DNA of 64,000 bases. Source: Artemisia argyi. Taxonomy: Eukaryota > Streptophyta > Magnoliopsida > Asterales > Asteraceae. Location of the stretch: positions 107,284,463-107,348,462 of the forward strand of contig CM060708.1 in assembly GCA_030686995.1 (NCBI GenBank). The letters are read 5' to 3'. This document shows, in pieces, positions 1 to 14,541 of the stretch; position 1 is the first letter of the stretch, and each line of letters opens with the position of its first letter. The translations under genes were made by a program, and so were the position numbers. The notes below the pieces were generated by a model. The model ran no database searches and was not told the DNA's origin. It saw only the letters and a program-made list of their open reading frames with translations.

Positions 1-155
1 ATATATTTTTATGGTGCAAGAGTGAAATTATACTTCTTAAACTTATGGACTTGTTTAAAAAAAAATAACTTGAAAACTTAAAGGGGCTTAAGTGAAACTT
101 AGAAAAAGAAAAGACCAGTTGGTCGCCTCCAACATCAGCTTCCAAAAGCCCCAAT

Positions 156-278
156 TTTTATAAAGGGTTTTGCTAAACACCACCCACAGGGTAATGTTTA
201 AGTCATATTAAATAATTTGTTCTTTCCATATTTAAACATTGCCCAGTAGGCATTATTTAGCAAAACCCTTTTATAAAA
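156..278. repeat. Short inverted-repeat element (MITE-like)
   Basis: Two arms of about 45 bp are inverted copies of each other. The outer part of each arm reads AAGGGTTTTGCTAAA, and the arms flank a short AT-rich centre. The element is about 120 bp with no coding capacity, as expected for a MITE. The flanks are themselves AT-palindromic, so no target-site duplication can be called and the superfamily is open. Confidence 0.6.
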
Positions 279-632
279 GAGAGAATTGCGTATTCATTGA
301 CCTTATCACAATTCAACAACGATATTTGATCGATTTCGACCTCGCTTTGGTCCGATTTTCGCTCATTGCATTCGGATTTGACTATTTTTAGCTGTCTTTG
401 ACCGATTTCCGATGCAAATCGGTGTACCCAGTATATCGGTACGCTGAACCAATCACTTTTGGTACGCCGAACCAATTGATTTTGGTACGCTAGGAACGAC
501 GTTGTTTTGGAACGCTGAATTTAGCGATCCGAATCGCGATCCCGAGCGATCCGGAACGCGATCGTACCGCGTTTCGGTACAAGCGATCCAAAATGGAAAA
601 CGCATGTATGCTGGCGTTTCCTGTGACTCTGA
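279..632. other. CpG-rich, GATCG-rich patch without a gene
   Basis: No convincing gene. The stretch is rich in CpG and in words such as GATCG and GGTACGC, with several near-repeats of GGTACGCxGAACCAAT between about 430 and 500. The short ORFs here have no recognisable protein features. This composition differs from the AT-rich surroundings and may reflect a recently arrived repeat. Confidence 0.3.
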
Positions 633-703
633 TTGGGACTATCCTATAATTAGCAAGTTTACATCTGAATTTTTAAGCCTTGCTAATTATAGAATAGTCC
701 CAA
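633..703. repeat. Near-perfect 25-bp inverted repeat (hairpin)
   Basis: Arms 633-657 and 679-703 are reverse complements with one mismatch in 25 and are separated by 21 nt. The outer bases read TTGGGACTAT. The shape fits a miniature foldback insertion or a small hairpin RNA precursor; nothing here decides between them. Confidence 0.6.
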
Positions 704-1399
704 ATGCATTATAATGTAGTATAGATATTGTATCGACATATTGGTTTTAGGAGGTAACATGTTGGAGTGTTAATTATGATTGATTACTATGTCAATACAA
801 TATAAAACATAATAAACGGGTTAGGCGTATTAATAATACAATGGGCCTAATACAAGACTAACAATAATAATTATTATCACTAACAGCATTCGGAAGAGAA
901 TCAGAAAAGATGATTCTTACTAGAGGTGCAAAAAAATCGGTTTTTTTTCGGTTTTCGGTTTTTTAATAACCGGTTATAAAAAAATCGGTTTTTCGAATAA
1001 CCAGTTTCGGTTCGGTTTCGGTTTTTCGGAATCGGTTTTCTTCGGTTATAAATGTTCGGAATCGGTTTTTTTCGGTTATAAATTTTCGGAATCGGTTTTT
1101 ATCGGTTTTTTACCAGTTCGTTTTTCCGGTTATAAATGTTCGGATTCGGATTTTTTATCGGTTATTTACCGGTTTGTTTTTTTTCGAAATTTTACTAAAA
1201 ACTGTGTGAAAATGTAAGTTGTGAAAATGTAACATAATATGTAATTGTGTTGTAAATGCAAGCATATTAAACTTGGGAAATTAAAACATTAAACTAAGCA
1301 ACGAAAATTAAAACAACGATTATAACATTAAACTAAGAAACGAAAATTAAAAACCCTAAACTACCATACAATAATAAAATTACGAATCACGTAAATGAT

Positions 1400-1525
1400 T
1401 CAGTCTGTGACATAGCCCTCGTCAGTTGAATCGGATGCACTGGAATCGTCCTCACTCGATGGCACACGGGGTAATCCCAATCCCCATCGCCGTATAGCTC
1501 GACGGTTTCTCCGATCCTGTTTAGC
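1400..1525 (-). pseudogene. Acidic C-terminal protein fragment inside the hAT element
   Basis: On the minus strand a reading frame runs from about 1525 to a TGA at 1400-1402. It encodes a basic stretch (KQDRRNRRAIRRW) followed by a Ser/Asp/Glu-rich tail ending EGYVTD. This looks like the last exon of a transposon-associated or captured protein; no start or upstream exon could be found. It diverges from the plus-strand ORF at 1925, so the AT-rich interval 1600-1900 may act as a two-way promoter. The function is not recognised. Confidence 0.35.
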
Positions 1526-1860
1526 ACCTGGGAATGGCTATTTATGTGGTGAATTATGTATGATTTTTGTGTGAATTGTGGGTGTATTGTGAGCACCTGG
1601 GAATGGCTATTTATAGGGCCGTTGTTTGTATTTGAAATTTTAATTTATCCACTCTTGTTTTTGAATTTGAAATTCAAACATTTATCCGCCCTTTTTTGAA
1701 TTTGAATTTTGAATTTCAATTCCACACGCTGTATTAAATGTTTATGCACACGTTTTTTTTAAATAACATAGTTTTTGAATTTATCCCGCTCTTGTTTTTA
1801 AATTTGAAATTTAAACGTTTATCCCGCTCAGTTGTTGAAATTTGAATGTCTAAACACCCC

Positions 1861-1868
1861 TATATAAA
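1861..1868 (+). promoter_or_regulatory. TATA box (TATATAAA)
   Basis: A canonical TATATAAA lies 57 bp before the ATG at 1925, a normal plant TATA-to-start distance for a short leader. It supports transcription of the small ORF carried by the hAT element. Confidence 0.45.
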
Positions 1869-1924
1869 GCATCACATAACATACTAGGCTCTTCACTACA
1901 CTTCACTTTCTAAACAAGTTTACA

Positions 1925-2092
1925 ATGGCTAATCCTTGGTCCGTTGAAGAAGAAAACTTGTTAGCCTACATGTGGCTAGTCGTTCACGAATTTCATGCTG
2001 AAGCTCCTTTTTGGAATACGGTTACGTGTGGATATCTTAACGTGTGGATGATTTTGAGAAGGAGCCCCATATGGAACAGATATAGGGATTAA
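1925..2092 (+). CDS. Small Myb/SANT-like ORF carried by the hAT element
   Basis: 55 codons ending in TAA. The protein starts MANPWSVEEENLLAYMWL, which has the Trp-spaced pattern of the first helix of Myb/SANT or trihelix-type DNA-binding proteins. Such domains occur in plant transposon accessory proteins and NAM-like proteins. It is far shorter than any full domain and stops after about one and a half helices, so it is probably a truncated derivative. A TATA box sits upstream at 1861. It may be expressed as a micro-peptide or be only a remnant; sequence alone cannot decide. Confidence 0.4.
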   Translation: MANPWSVEEENLLAYMWLVVHEFHAEAPFWNTVTCGYLNVWMILRRSPIWNRYRD

Positions 2093-2707
2093 TGGCTTTT
2101 GTGTTTGTATTTCCGTATCGTGAGTATTTGTATTTCCGTATCGTTTGTGCTTGTATGTCCGTATCGTGAGTATTTCAATAAAAGGCTTAACGGCTAGTTT
2201 CTCACATTAACCCTAGCCGCCCTTTACCATCACCCTTCCCCACGTCCTCCATCTCACCATACACGAAAAGATTCAAATGTGCATTCATCCAAGGAAAAAT
2301 TAAATCACAGGTAGGTATGTGAAATGATTTTTAATATCTTTGGTTGAGTGTCAAAACTTCATGTGCGTTGCTTATCAAATACATGGGATTTGATGAAGAT
2401 TTTTTTTCACCTTTTGTAAAGCTTTTGAATCTGTAAAGCGCTTTGTTTATTTATTCACTCGCGATCATTTTGTGTCCTCGACGTAAAACGGGCCAATGTA
2501 AAAAAAAAAAAAAAACGGTTAAAACCGGTTATTTTTAAAAACCGGTTAAAACCGATTATATAACCGGAAAAAACCGGTGTGTAGAAAAAATCAAAAATCG
2601 GTCTAACCGGTTCGGTTTTTTTAAAAACCGGTTTTGTAAAAAACCGGTTACGATTAAACCACCGGTTAAAAAAAAAACGGTTATGTATTTGCACCTCTAA
2701 TTCTTAC

Positions 2708-3219
2708 TATCATATACACATATAATAATGCACACGAAGCAAACACAAGGCACGCTACTAGTTGTGCATATCTATCTACCCCTATATAACATCATCAAAG
2801 TACCTATACAGAATCTCGTTAACATCATAAAAGATGGTGAATGAATACGTTAACTTAACTATCCACTGTAAATAAATTTTATTACAACTAGTAACTGTTA
2901 TTGCAATTTAGTTCACAAAAAAATTATAAACGTTTCCTATTACTGTTAACTCCATTACACTTGATGACTTGAATAGTTTACATTCGTGTACCTCCAAGCA
3001 AAATAAACAACAAATACAATAACTAGAAAACTAATTTTGATTCTGAAAGTGTAGAGTAGTAGTGTAGTTGTAATACCACCAAACCAAGTACCAACAATAA
3101 TTACGGGCTTACGGCCTAAAATAATTTTAGACGGCCCAATAATAGTTGGACTCAGCTTAATGAGCTCACTAGTAAGAGTTAGTCTGGCACTTGGGCACTA
3201 TAATTTTCTCAAGACATAT
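2708..3219. other. Intergenic, no feature seen
   Basis: AT-rich sequence with stops in all frames and no inverted repeat or gene signal that I can support. Confidence 0.5.
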
Positions 3220-3228
3220 TATCTTTTT

Positions 3229-3479
3229 GAGGAGTGCTAGACTCACTCACATTTTACAAAATTTCTCCCACACAATGAAGTGGCATGCATCTTAGCCACT
3301 CATGTGAGAGCATTAATTGACCAAAGAGAGCATTAGGTGGCTAAGATGCATTCCACCTCATTGTGTGGGAGAAATTTTGTAAAATGTGAGTGAGTCTAGC
3401 ACTCCTCTTTTTGTAAAATGCATTCCACCTCATTGTGTGGGAGAAATTTTGTAAAATGTGAGTGAGTCTAACACTCCTC
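3229..3479. mobile_element. Mutator-type MITE with duplicated right end
   Basis: A 179-bp core (3229-3407) has about 50-bp terminal inverted repeats beginning GAGGAGTGCTAGACTCACTC. About 62 bp of the right terminus is then repeated in tandem (about 3418-3479). A perfect 9-bp duplication, tatcttttt, at 3220-3228 and 3480-3488 brackets the whole 251 bp, not just the core. A 9-bp TSD with long TIRs is characteristic of Mutator-like MITEs. There is no coding capacity. The duplication of the right end therefore existed before, or arose without disturbing, the insertion boundaries. Confidence 0.85.
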
Positions 3480-3488
3480 TATCTTTTT

Positions 3489-4610
3489 ACTCCTCCATCC
3501 ATCCTAAATATCAACATTTATAGTTTGTTTTGTATCAAACTAATTATTATTTTCTAGTATCAACCAATCACCCAAATGTCAATTTGAAATTTTATTTGTG
3601 CATAATGTATTGGTCTCAACTTTTTTTACTTGTGATCAATTTAAAAGTGGACATGAAATTCAAAACCAAAGGAGTTTTCTTTTTCTTCTTCTTCTTTTCT
3701 TTCTTTTTTTCTCGAAAGGGAATTAATAGCAATTTAGAAAATACTATGACATCACAACTATAAGCCTGACCAAATTACCCTAAAGCTATCACGGCCATAG
3801 AGATCTCACAGACCCACACTAAATCTGACCTTACGAATAGTTACGATCCTAAACTACATCAAATCTAGCAGGTGTGAAAATCCTAACAGTCGAATAAAAT
3901 AACGTGCCATCTGATGATCTGAACCCGCATGCCTAGAACCACTCGAGGGCAATTACCCAATAGTAACGTAGAGATATACACAAAAGTATACAGTTTGAAA
4001 AGTACATTACTTGTCATAATATGTTAAACGAATCATTACAGCACTAAAATCTACTGTACAATTTATAACTGTTACTTTACGAGAAGTGTTAACTGATTTC
4101 TTGTGTTCATGAAACTTGTCTGTCATTTACATTTCTTGTAAAACACAAAAATATTTAAGAAAAAATATGTGCAGTGTGTAAGTTAACATCTTTTCTTGCA
4201 ATGGGAATAATAGAAGACACTCAAGCTAGTTCACCAACTTACGCATATAGTTTATTCATGAGATTAGCGAGCATTAAAAGAATTTGAGAACCATGACTAT
4301 GAAAAGGCGATGACTAATGATCAAGCAATCGCCCAAAAAATTGGACACATTTTCAGTTGGTACATGATACTTTGCAAATGCTAAAGGAGGTCCAAATTTA
4401 CAGTTTCGTCCCTCATTCTAGTTGCAAAAAGCACGTCAACTTGGACCAATTATGTATATGACATCTACATTCTTTTCCACTATAATGTGTAACAAAATAC
4501 AATATTTTTTTTGCCTTTGCTTCCTTGGAACAAAAGAGCTTGTCTCTTACTGCTCGTCTTGTTTGTCTAAATCAGATTCTTCCTACAAAAGACAATGGGA
4601 ATGGATTAAG
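3489..4610. other. Intergenic, no gene seen
   Basis: AT-rich non-coding DNA. A TTC/CTT-rich low-complexity tract lies at about 3678-3712. No recognisable exon on either strand. Confidence 0.5.
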
Positions 4611-4781
4611 CATATGATTGTGAATGATCAACCAGGTTCGTGAGTGGCACAGGACCAAACTAGTATGCATATGATTGTAAATGATCAACCAGGTTCGTGA
4701 GTGGCTAGGGACCAAACTAGTATGGATATGATTGTGAATGATCAACCAGGTTTGTGAGTGGCACGGGACCAAACTAGTACC
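4611..4781. repeat. 57-bp tandem repeat, three copies
   Basis: Units start at 4611, 4668 and 4725 with an exact 57-bp spacing. Each contains ATGATCAACCAGGTT and GGGACCAAACTAGTA with only a few substitutions. The period is a multiple of three, so open frames run through it, but the translations are repetitive and unrelated to any protein I know. It lies just beyond the 3' end of the MAP kinase gene. Confidence 0.85.
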
Positions 4782-5137
4782 ATACACCAAAAATTCAAAA
4801 GGAGTCGGCTAAATAATTGCTCAAACCCATACCAAATCTGGAAGATATCTTTTAATACAAAAAAGTAAAAAAAAAAAAAAAAAATGGTGGAACTCAAATC
4901 AATACCATCAGTTTCATTGAAATGTAATTTTCAAATGGAAACTTCCAGTAATGAGTGTCATAATTTTTGATATTTCAAAAGACGGGCAGCTACAGGGACA
5001 AGAAACATATTTGACAAGAAAGTTGAGCGTGAAAACATATCATAAACATGGAGCACGGCAATTACTATAACATAGCTAAATTCAGACATATTTTACAGGC
5101 ATTACATAACAAGCATGTATTCTCTCAGTATTTAATA
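4782..5137 (-). other. 3' flank of the MAP kinase gene
   Basis: AT-rich sequence without an ORF. It probably includes the 3' UTR of the minus-strand kinase gene. An A-tract lies at about 4867-4884. Confidence 0.35.
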
Positions 5138-9465
<4,328 letters not shown>

Positions 9466-10127
9466 AAAATTCGCTCAACTTCTTGTCTTGTCCACAAATA
9501 ATTACTAACACATCCCCTAATATTTCGCGTATTCTCTTCTGATCCAACAAGTGGGTGGATAATTAAAGAGGAAAATGAAATGGGTGAGGATTTTAATGGT
9601 TATTGAATCTGGGTTTAAAATATGAAGTTAGTTTTAAGTTTAATAACTATGGGTGTGCAATAGTACAAAACTGTACCTACCTATATCCAAACAGGAAAAG
9701 GTTAAAAGACTTTGGATTGAGTTAGGCTGGGCACAGAAGATGTAAGCGATCGACTCATTCGATCGATCATAGTCGATCGTCCCTTGTGTGGGTAATCGGT
9801 CGTGGGACGAAAACAAACCCAAACGATCGCCACAAGGATCGAGTTCTTTTTCTTTGCAAATGAAACCGTTGCCCACTTTATTACTTCTGAACTAGGTCGC
9901 CGTTACTGGGGCACTGAATCGCCTGCAGGTCGCTGGAGAGAGAAAGCTGACGTGGCAGGGAAAAGTAAGGGGATTGAATCCCCTTACTGTGAGTAGCCTT
10001 AAGATCTCGAGTTTGAAACTAGTACGAAATTTGATTCATGATTTTGTTAAATCGAAATGTTTTTTTTATTGATTAGAAACAATTTCCTGATTTAAAATTT
10101 AAAAATGCAGCCATTGATTTATATCAT
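9466..10127 (-). promoter_or_regulatory. Upstream region of the MAP kinase gene
   Basis: This stretch should hold the 5' UTR and promoter of the kinase. No canonical TATA box was found on the minus strand near 9500-9650. A GATCG-rich patch with several palindromes lies at 9745-9830. A 25-bp near-perfect palindrome around AGTAAGGGGATT is centred at about 9976, possibly the end of another foldback element. No ORF here looks like a gene. Confidence 0.3.
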
Positions 10128-11567
10128 TTGCAAAATATTGCACAAAAGTGTATCTAACTTAAACTTAATTTTAATTTAAGATACTCTATTTTTTTTTTCT
10201 TAAATTTAGTATACTCAACTTATTTTTTATTGCAATGTAGAAATATAACGGGTTTTCCAGTTATCTTATAATGAAAAAATTACATGTTTCGTCCCTATGG
10301 TTTATCCCAAATAACACTCGTAGTCCTTATTTCATTTTAATTACGCCACACATACGTTTTAGTCTGTTTCTACACGTTTTCATACGTTTTTTATTCTTTT
10401 TACGTTTTCATCAGTTTTTTTTACGTTTTTGACCTTGTTCTTTTTATTACGTTTTTGGCTGCTTTTTTTACGTTTTCATCAGTTTTCACCTGTTTTCTTA
10501 GGTTTTCGTCCGCTTTTTTAAGTTTTCGTCCATTTTTTTAACGTTTTTGTCTTCCTTTTTTTTTAAGTTTTTTTAACATTTACGTCCGTTTTCTTACGTT
10601 TTCGTACGTTTTCGCCCCTTTTTTTTACGTTTTCGTCTTTTTTTATGTTTTCGTTCGCTTTTTACACTTTCGTCTATTTTTTTAAATGTTCTCGTCCGTT
10701 TTTTTGCGTTTTCGTATAAAAAGCGGATGACATATAAAAATCGACCAAAATGTAAAGAAGGACGAGAACGTAAATATAGGTCGAAAACGCCAGAAAATGG
10801 ATGAAAACGTGAAAAAAAATAGACGAAAACGTAAAAAACGGACTAATACGTAAAAAAAACGGACGAAAACGGAAAAGTGGGCGAAAACGTAAAAAATAGA
10901 CGAAAACGTAAAAAAATGGACAAAAACGTAAAAAAGAGACGAAACATAAAAAAAAAAATGGACGAAAACGTAAAAAAACAGTCAAAAATGTAAAAAGGCA
11001 GATGAAAAAGTAAAAAAATAGGCGAAAACGTAAAACATGAATGAAAACGTAAAAAAGTGGGTGAAAATATAAGAAAACGTAAAAAAGCGAGCGAAAGTAT
11101 AAGAAAACATAAGAAAACGGACGAAAACATTAAAAACAGAAAAAACGTAAAAAATGGAACAAAATCGTAAAAAAAAAAGAAGACTAAAACGTTAAAAAAC
11201 TGATGAAAACGTAAAAAAGCGGATGAAAACCTAAGAAAACAGGTGAAAACAGATGAAACCGTAAAAGAAGGTCGAAAACGTAAAAAAACTGATGAAAACG
11301 TAAAAAGAATGGAAAAACGTATGACAACGTATAAAAACGGAGTAAAACGTTTGTCTGGCGTAATTAAAATGAAATAAGTGTTATTTGGGATAAACCATAG
11401 GGACGAAACATGTAATTTTTCCGTTACAAGATAACTGGGAAACCCGTTATATGTATGTCTTACATTGCAATTAAAAATAGTTTGAGTACACTAAATTTAA
11501 GAAAAAAAAGTAGAGTACCTTAAATTGAAATTGAGGCTAAGTTAGATACACTTTTGTACAATTTGCC
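10128..11567. mobile_element. Large foldback element with internal CGTTTT arrays
   Basis: The outer 300 bp on each side are inverted copies. CACAAAAGTGTATCTAACTT at 10141 matches the complement of 11541-11560. ATTACATGTTTCGTCCCTAT at about 10278 is mirrored at about 11400. The interior is built of short units of the type ACGTTTTCGTCCGTTTTTT on the left (10370-10720) and their complement on the right (10740-11340), so the whole 1.44 kb can fold on itself. No protein is encoded; the open frames inside are translations of the array. No clean TSD was found. Confidence 0.8.
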
Positions 11568-11990
11568 CTATTATAAATGATAAAATTTTGAATTAACTTA
11601 CAAATTTACGTTAACTTACATTAAAATAACTGTTGTAAATCAACTCTTTGTATTGAATAGAAAAAATGTATTTCTACATATAAAAGCTAGACAAAAATAT
11701 ATCGTTAGTCTCTAAACTTGCTAAAAAGCATCGTCTGGGCTCGAAATTTGAGAAAATCGTTGCCGTGAGTCAAACCTTGGGTTTTTGATGCCGATTGAGT
11801 CCTTTGACCCGTAATGCTCAGGTCAACGTACGTTTTGAGTTATATCATTAAGGGTATAATGGACTAAAGACATTTTCACTATATGTTAGTTAAATCTAAA
11901 CCAACGTTGTACCGTATTATTGTTTCCTTTGGCTACAATTCGATAAAACCCAAAGTACTAGCAACACACATTCAACCCAAATCACTAACA
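11568..11990 (+). promoter_or_regulatory. Upstream sequence of small ORF, shared with the GRF gene at 42.9 kb
   Basis: Non-coding. The stretch 11700-11850 (AGTCTCTAAACTTGC to CCGTAATGCTCAGGTCAA) resembles 42610-42735 (GGTCCCTAAACTTGG to CCGTAATGCTCTAGTCAA) in order and wording. In each case the module stands a short way upstream of a small coiled-coil ORF. It may be a dispersed repeat or a shared promoter module. Confidence 0.35.
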
Positions 11991-12224
11991 ATGGCACAAA
12001 ACGATAAGGGGAAGGCTTTGTACAATGGGTTGAGGAAAGAAGATTGCTCCAATGAAGACCGTTTGGGTGTTAAGAAGGAGAAAGAAGAGGCTGCCGACAT
12101 TGGGTTATCAAAGGTTTATGATTTGGAAACAAGGATTAAGAATCTTGAAGCTGTGTATAAAGATCTAAAGGAAATGAAGAAAAGGAAGGAACAGGATGAC
12201 TCTGAAAGTTGTGGTTCTAGCTAG
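11991..12224 (+). CDS. Small charged coiled-coil protein, unknown
   Basis: 77 codons from ATG at 11991 to the stop at 12222-12224. The frame is open further upstream to 11883, but the ATG in the context ACTAACAATGGCA is the better start. The protein begins MAQNDKGKALYNG. Its second half is a Lys/Glu-rich heptad-like helix (LETRIKNLEAVYKDLKEMKK) ending in an acidic Ser tail. I do not recognise a family. Its length, coiled coil and upstream module resemble the C-terminal half of the GRF zinc-finger protein at 43 kb, so it could be a derivative lacking the zinc finger. Confidence 0.4.
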   Translation: MAQNDKGKALYNGLRKEDCSNEDRLGVKKEKEEAADIGLSKVYDLETRIKNLEAVYKDLKEMKKRKEQDDSESCGSS

Positions 12225-12783
12225 TGTAACATCCCGTAAAATTCCCCAGTCATTTGTAAACGCTAATCAAGAAGTAATCAAGTATTACTGTTCACTTAAC
12301 CATTTTTAGGCAAGAATTTTTTTTTAATGTAACAACGAATCAATACGTATCATGTGATTCACATTTCTTTAAAACGAGGTCACATGCGTACCACGATATT
12401 CTATAACACACACAAGTCAAACTCTAGTATTGTTTTGATCACCCAAATATCACAACACACTCACCCCCCCCCCCCCCCCCCCGGGGCCTGGAAATCAAAT
12501 TGGACACTTGTAATTTCACATTGGGCCTCGACACAAGTTAGCCGAAGCTAATAAACCCAAATTTAACCAAACGGATCCTGTTAATACAAATATCGCCTAA
12601 AAATGTTATTTATATTTTACGATCATTGCTAAGTTTTGTTAACAACAAAGTGTAAACTTTAATTTTTAGCAAAACATGAATATAGCTTAAGTCTTTCATA
12701 ACTAGACTTTATTTAAACATTACATTTGCTACATTAACATTTCATATAAAACATAACATTTTCATATTTCTAAAAATAGAAAA
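12225..12783. other. Intergenic, with poly-C tract
   Basis: No gene seen. A run of 19 C residues sits at 12464-12482, followed by GGGG. The rest is AT-rich. Confidence 0.5.
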
Positions 12784-13648
12784 TGTTGTATGATATCATG
12801 GCATGCATCATGTGTAATCTTAGAAAGATTTCCAAAATCTCTAAGTTGACTTTTGGAAATATCTCACGCACTTTTGGAAAGATTCTTACTCAACCTATCT
12901 TGTAGTTGACTTAAAGGATCTTGATTAGACTTCGATAGATATGGAAGGATTTCTTGAGTGTTTGACTGTCAGGCCTAGCAAAACCCTTGTTTTGGTTCTG
13001 CCGGTTCTGCCAGTCTGCTGTCTTAGTTGGCTATAAATAGCAAGCCACACTCAAGAAATTCCTTATCACTTACCATTATTATTTACACATACATTCTTAT
13101 TGCATTCATCTAACTCAGTAACATTTCATTTGTGTGAGATCTTTTGTAGCAAAAAAGATCACAAATTCATCCGAAAGTTACAGTCTCAACATAACGTTGC
13201 AAGTCTTGTTAGCTTAGCATTGTGTAAACTTGCATAGTTTACACTTCATTTGATTGTATAATTTCAGTAGTGATCGGTTAGTATTTTAGTCCTTAAAATA
13301 TATAGTGTGACGGGAATGGTTGTACCCTTGTAAAAGAACTCGACATCTGGCTTTGTGTCGGTAATCTTGTGTAAGGTTTTCTCCGCCGGTGAAAGGAGTT
13401 TGTTTACTAGTGAAAGAAACTCTCGAGTTGGATACTCGGGGCGTGGAGTAGGGCAAGGAAAAAGAGTCCTTGTAGCCGAACCACGATAAACATTCGTGTG
13501 TGGTTTGATTGTTTCTTACTTTACTCTTTCATATTACTTATCGTTTAGTAGTTTGACTATTGATTACACGTAAAGGTTTCAAAGTTAAATAAAGTTAAAA
13601 ACCGGTAAACTATTCACACCCCCCCCCCCCCTCTTCTAGTTTTCCACA
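12784..13648 (+). repeat. 5' LTR of a copia-type element (element F)
   Basis: Ends TTTTCCACA directly before a primer-binding site. It contains a TATA box (CTATAAATAG, 13031-13040), a 13-C tract at 13619-13631, and several cytoplasmic-RNA leader-like blocks. The right edge is fixed by the PBS. The left edge (TGTTGTATGA at 12784) is the best TG start I can find and is uncertain. A degraded relative of its middle part lies at about 40260-40470. Confidence 0.55.
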
Positions 13649-13664
13649 ATTGGCATCAAGAGCT
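13649..13664 (+). other. Primer-binding site of element F
   Basis: ATTGGCATCAAGAGCT follows the LTR end and matches, with changes, the initiator-Met tRNA type site TGGTATCAGAGC used by plant copia elements. Confidence 0.5.
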
Positions 13665-13715
13665 ACATTACTCAAGCTTTTAAAATATGTTGTGTTTTAA
13701 AACTTGAAACGATCC

Positions 13716-14541
13716 ATGGATTTTGAAAATTACAAAGACGGGCAATCTATGCAAGGACCACCACTCTTTGAAGCAAATGGTTTTATTTATTGAAAAAACC
13801 GCTTTGAAACTTACGTGAAATCAAAAGATATAGATCTATGGTATATAATCATTGATGGTGATAACAAAGCCACTTTTAAAGATGTTACAAATGGTAAAGA
13901 TGAGGATAGCTCACTTACTAAACATAATGAAGATCAAAAGAAATTGATTGCTAAAAACAATGAAGCTAAAATGATGCTTTACAATGCTTTACCAAAGAAA
14001 GAGTATGAAAGACTTTTTATGTGTAAAATCGCTAAAGAAATTTGACAATCTTTAATAGTCACTCATCAAAGAAACTCACAAGTTAAGGATAAAAAAATTG
14101 ATCTTCTTATTCAACAATACGAACAATTTTCTATTCCCGAAGATGAAATTATTGATTGTGCATTTGCTAGATTTAATACTATTATTACTTCACTTAAAGC
14201 ATTTGATGAATCTTTTTGTAGCAAGAATTTTGTCAGGAAATTCCTTAGAGCACTCCATCCGAAGTGGAGAGCCAAAGTGACTGCAATTAAAGAATCTAAA
14301 GATCTTTCAAGCATGTCACTTGACGAACTAATTGGAAACCTCAAAGTTCATGAAATGGTAATGGAAAAAGATTCGGAAATAATTAAAGGCAAGAAAGAAA
14401 AAGTCAAATCCATTGCCTTATAAGCTAGAGTTCAATCAAGTGATGATGAAGAATCTAGCTCGGATAGTGACGATGAAGAATATGCCATGGCCGTTAGAGA
14501 CTTCAAGAAGTTCTTTAGAAGACGAGGGAAGTTTGAAAGTC
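13716..14541 (+). pseudogene. Truncated copia gag (element F)
   Basis: A gag protein of the UBN2 type: MDFENYKDGQSMQGPP, then [30 protein letters not shown], and an acidic linker ending EYAMAVRDFKKFFRRRGKF. This matches copia gags up to the point where a CCHC knuckle should follow. The frame is broken three times: TGA at 13791, TGA at 14043 (both where the family has Trp) and TAA at 14421. It ends abruptly at about 14540, where a minus-strand element starts. Protease, integrase and RT are absent. It is non-functional. Confidence 0.85.

Larger units (their letters stand above)
921..2699. mobile_element. Non-autonomous hAT transposon
   Basis: The element begins TAGAGGTGCAAA and ends with the inverted copy TTTGCACCTCTA. 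It is flanked by a perfect 8-bp duplication, attcttac, at 913-920 and 2700-2707. An 8-bp TSD and this TIR type are hallmarks of the hAT superfamily. Both subterminal regions are packed with CGGTT/AACCG words (about 935-1180 and 2515-2680), the usual layout of transposase-binding repeats. No hAT transposase with a BED finger or dimerisation domain is visible in the 1.78 kb. The interior instead holds a small plus-strand ORF and a minus-strand protein tail, so it is probably mobilised in trans. Confidence 0.88.

Noticed and set aside
2455..2694. Minus-strand ORF rich in Arg, Phe and Asn
   Set aside because: It translates the CGGTT/AACCG subterminal repeats of the hAT element; no protein pattern.
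10674..11130. Two overlapping Phe/Leu-rich minus-strand ORFs
   Set aside because: They are translations of the CGTTTT micro-repeats in the foldback element, not membrane proteins.
12464..12482. Run of 19 C as functional element
   Set aside because: Homopolymers of this length are prone to sequencing and assembly error; no surrounding feature gives it a role.
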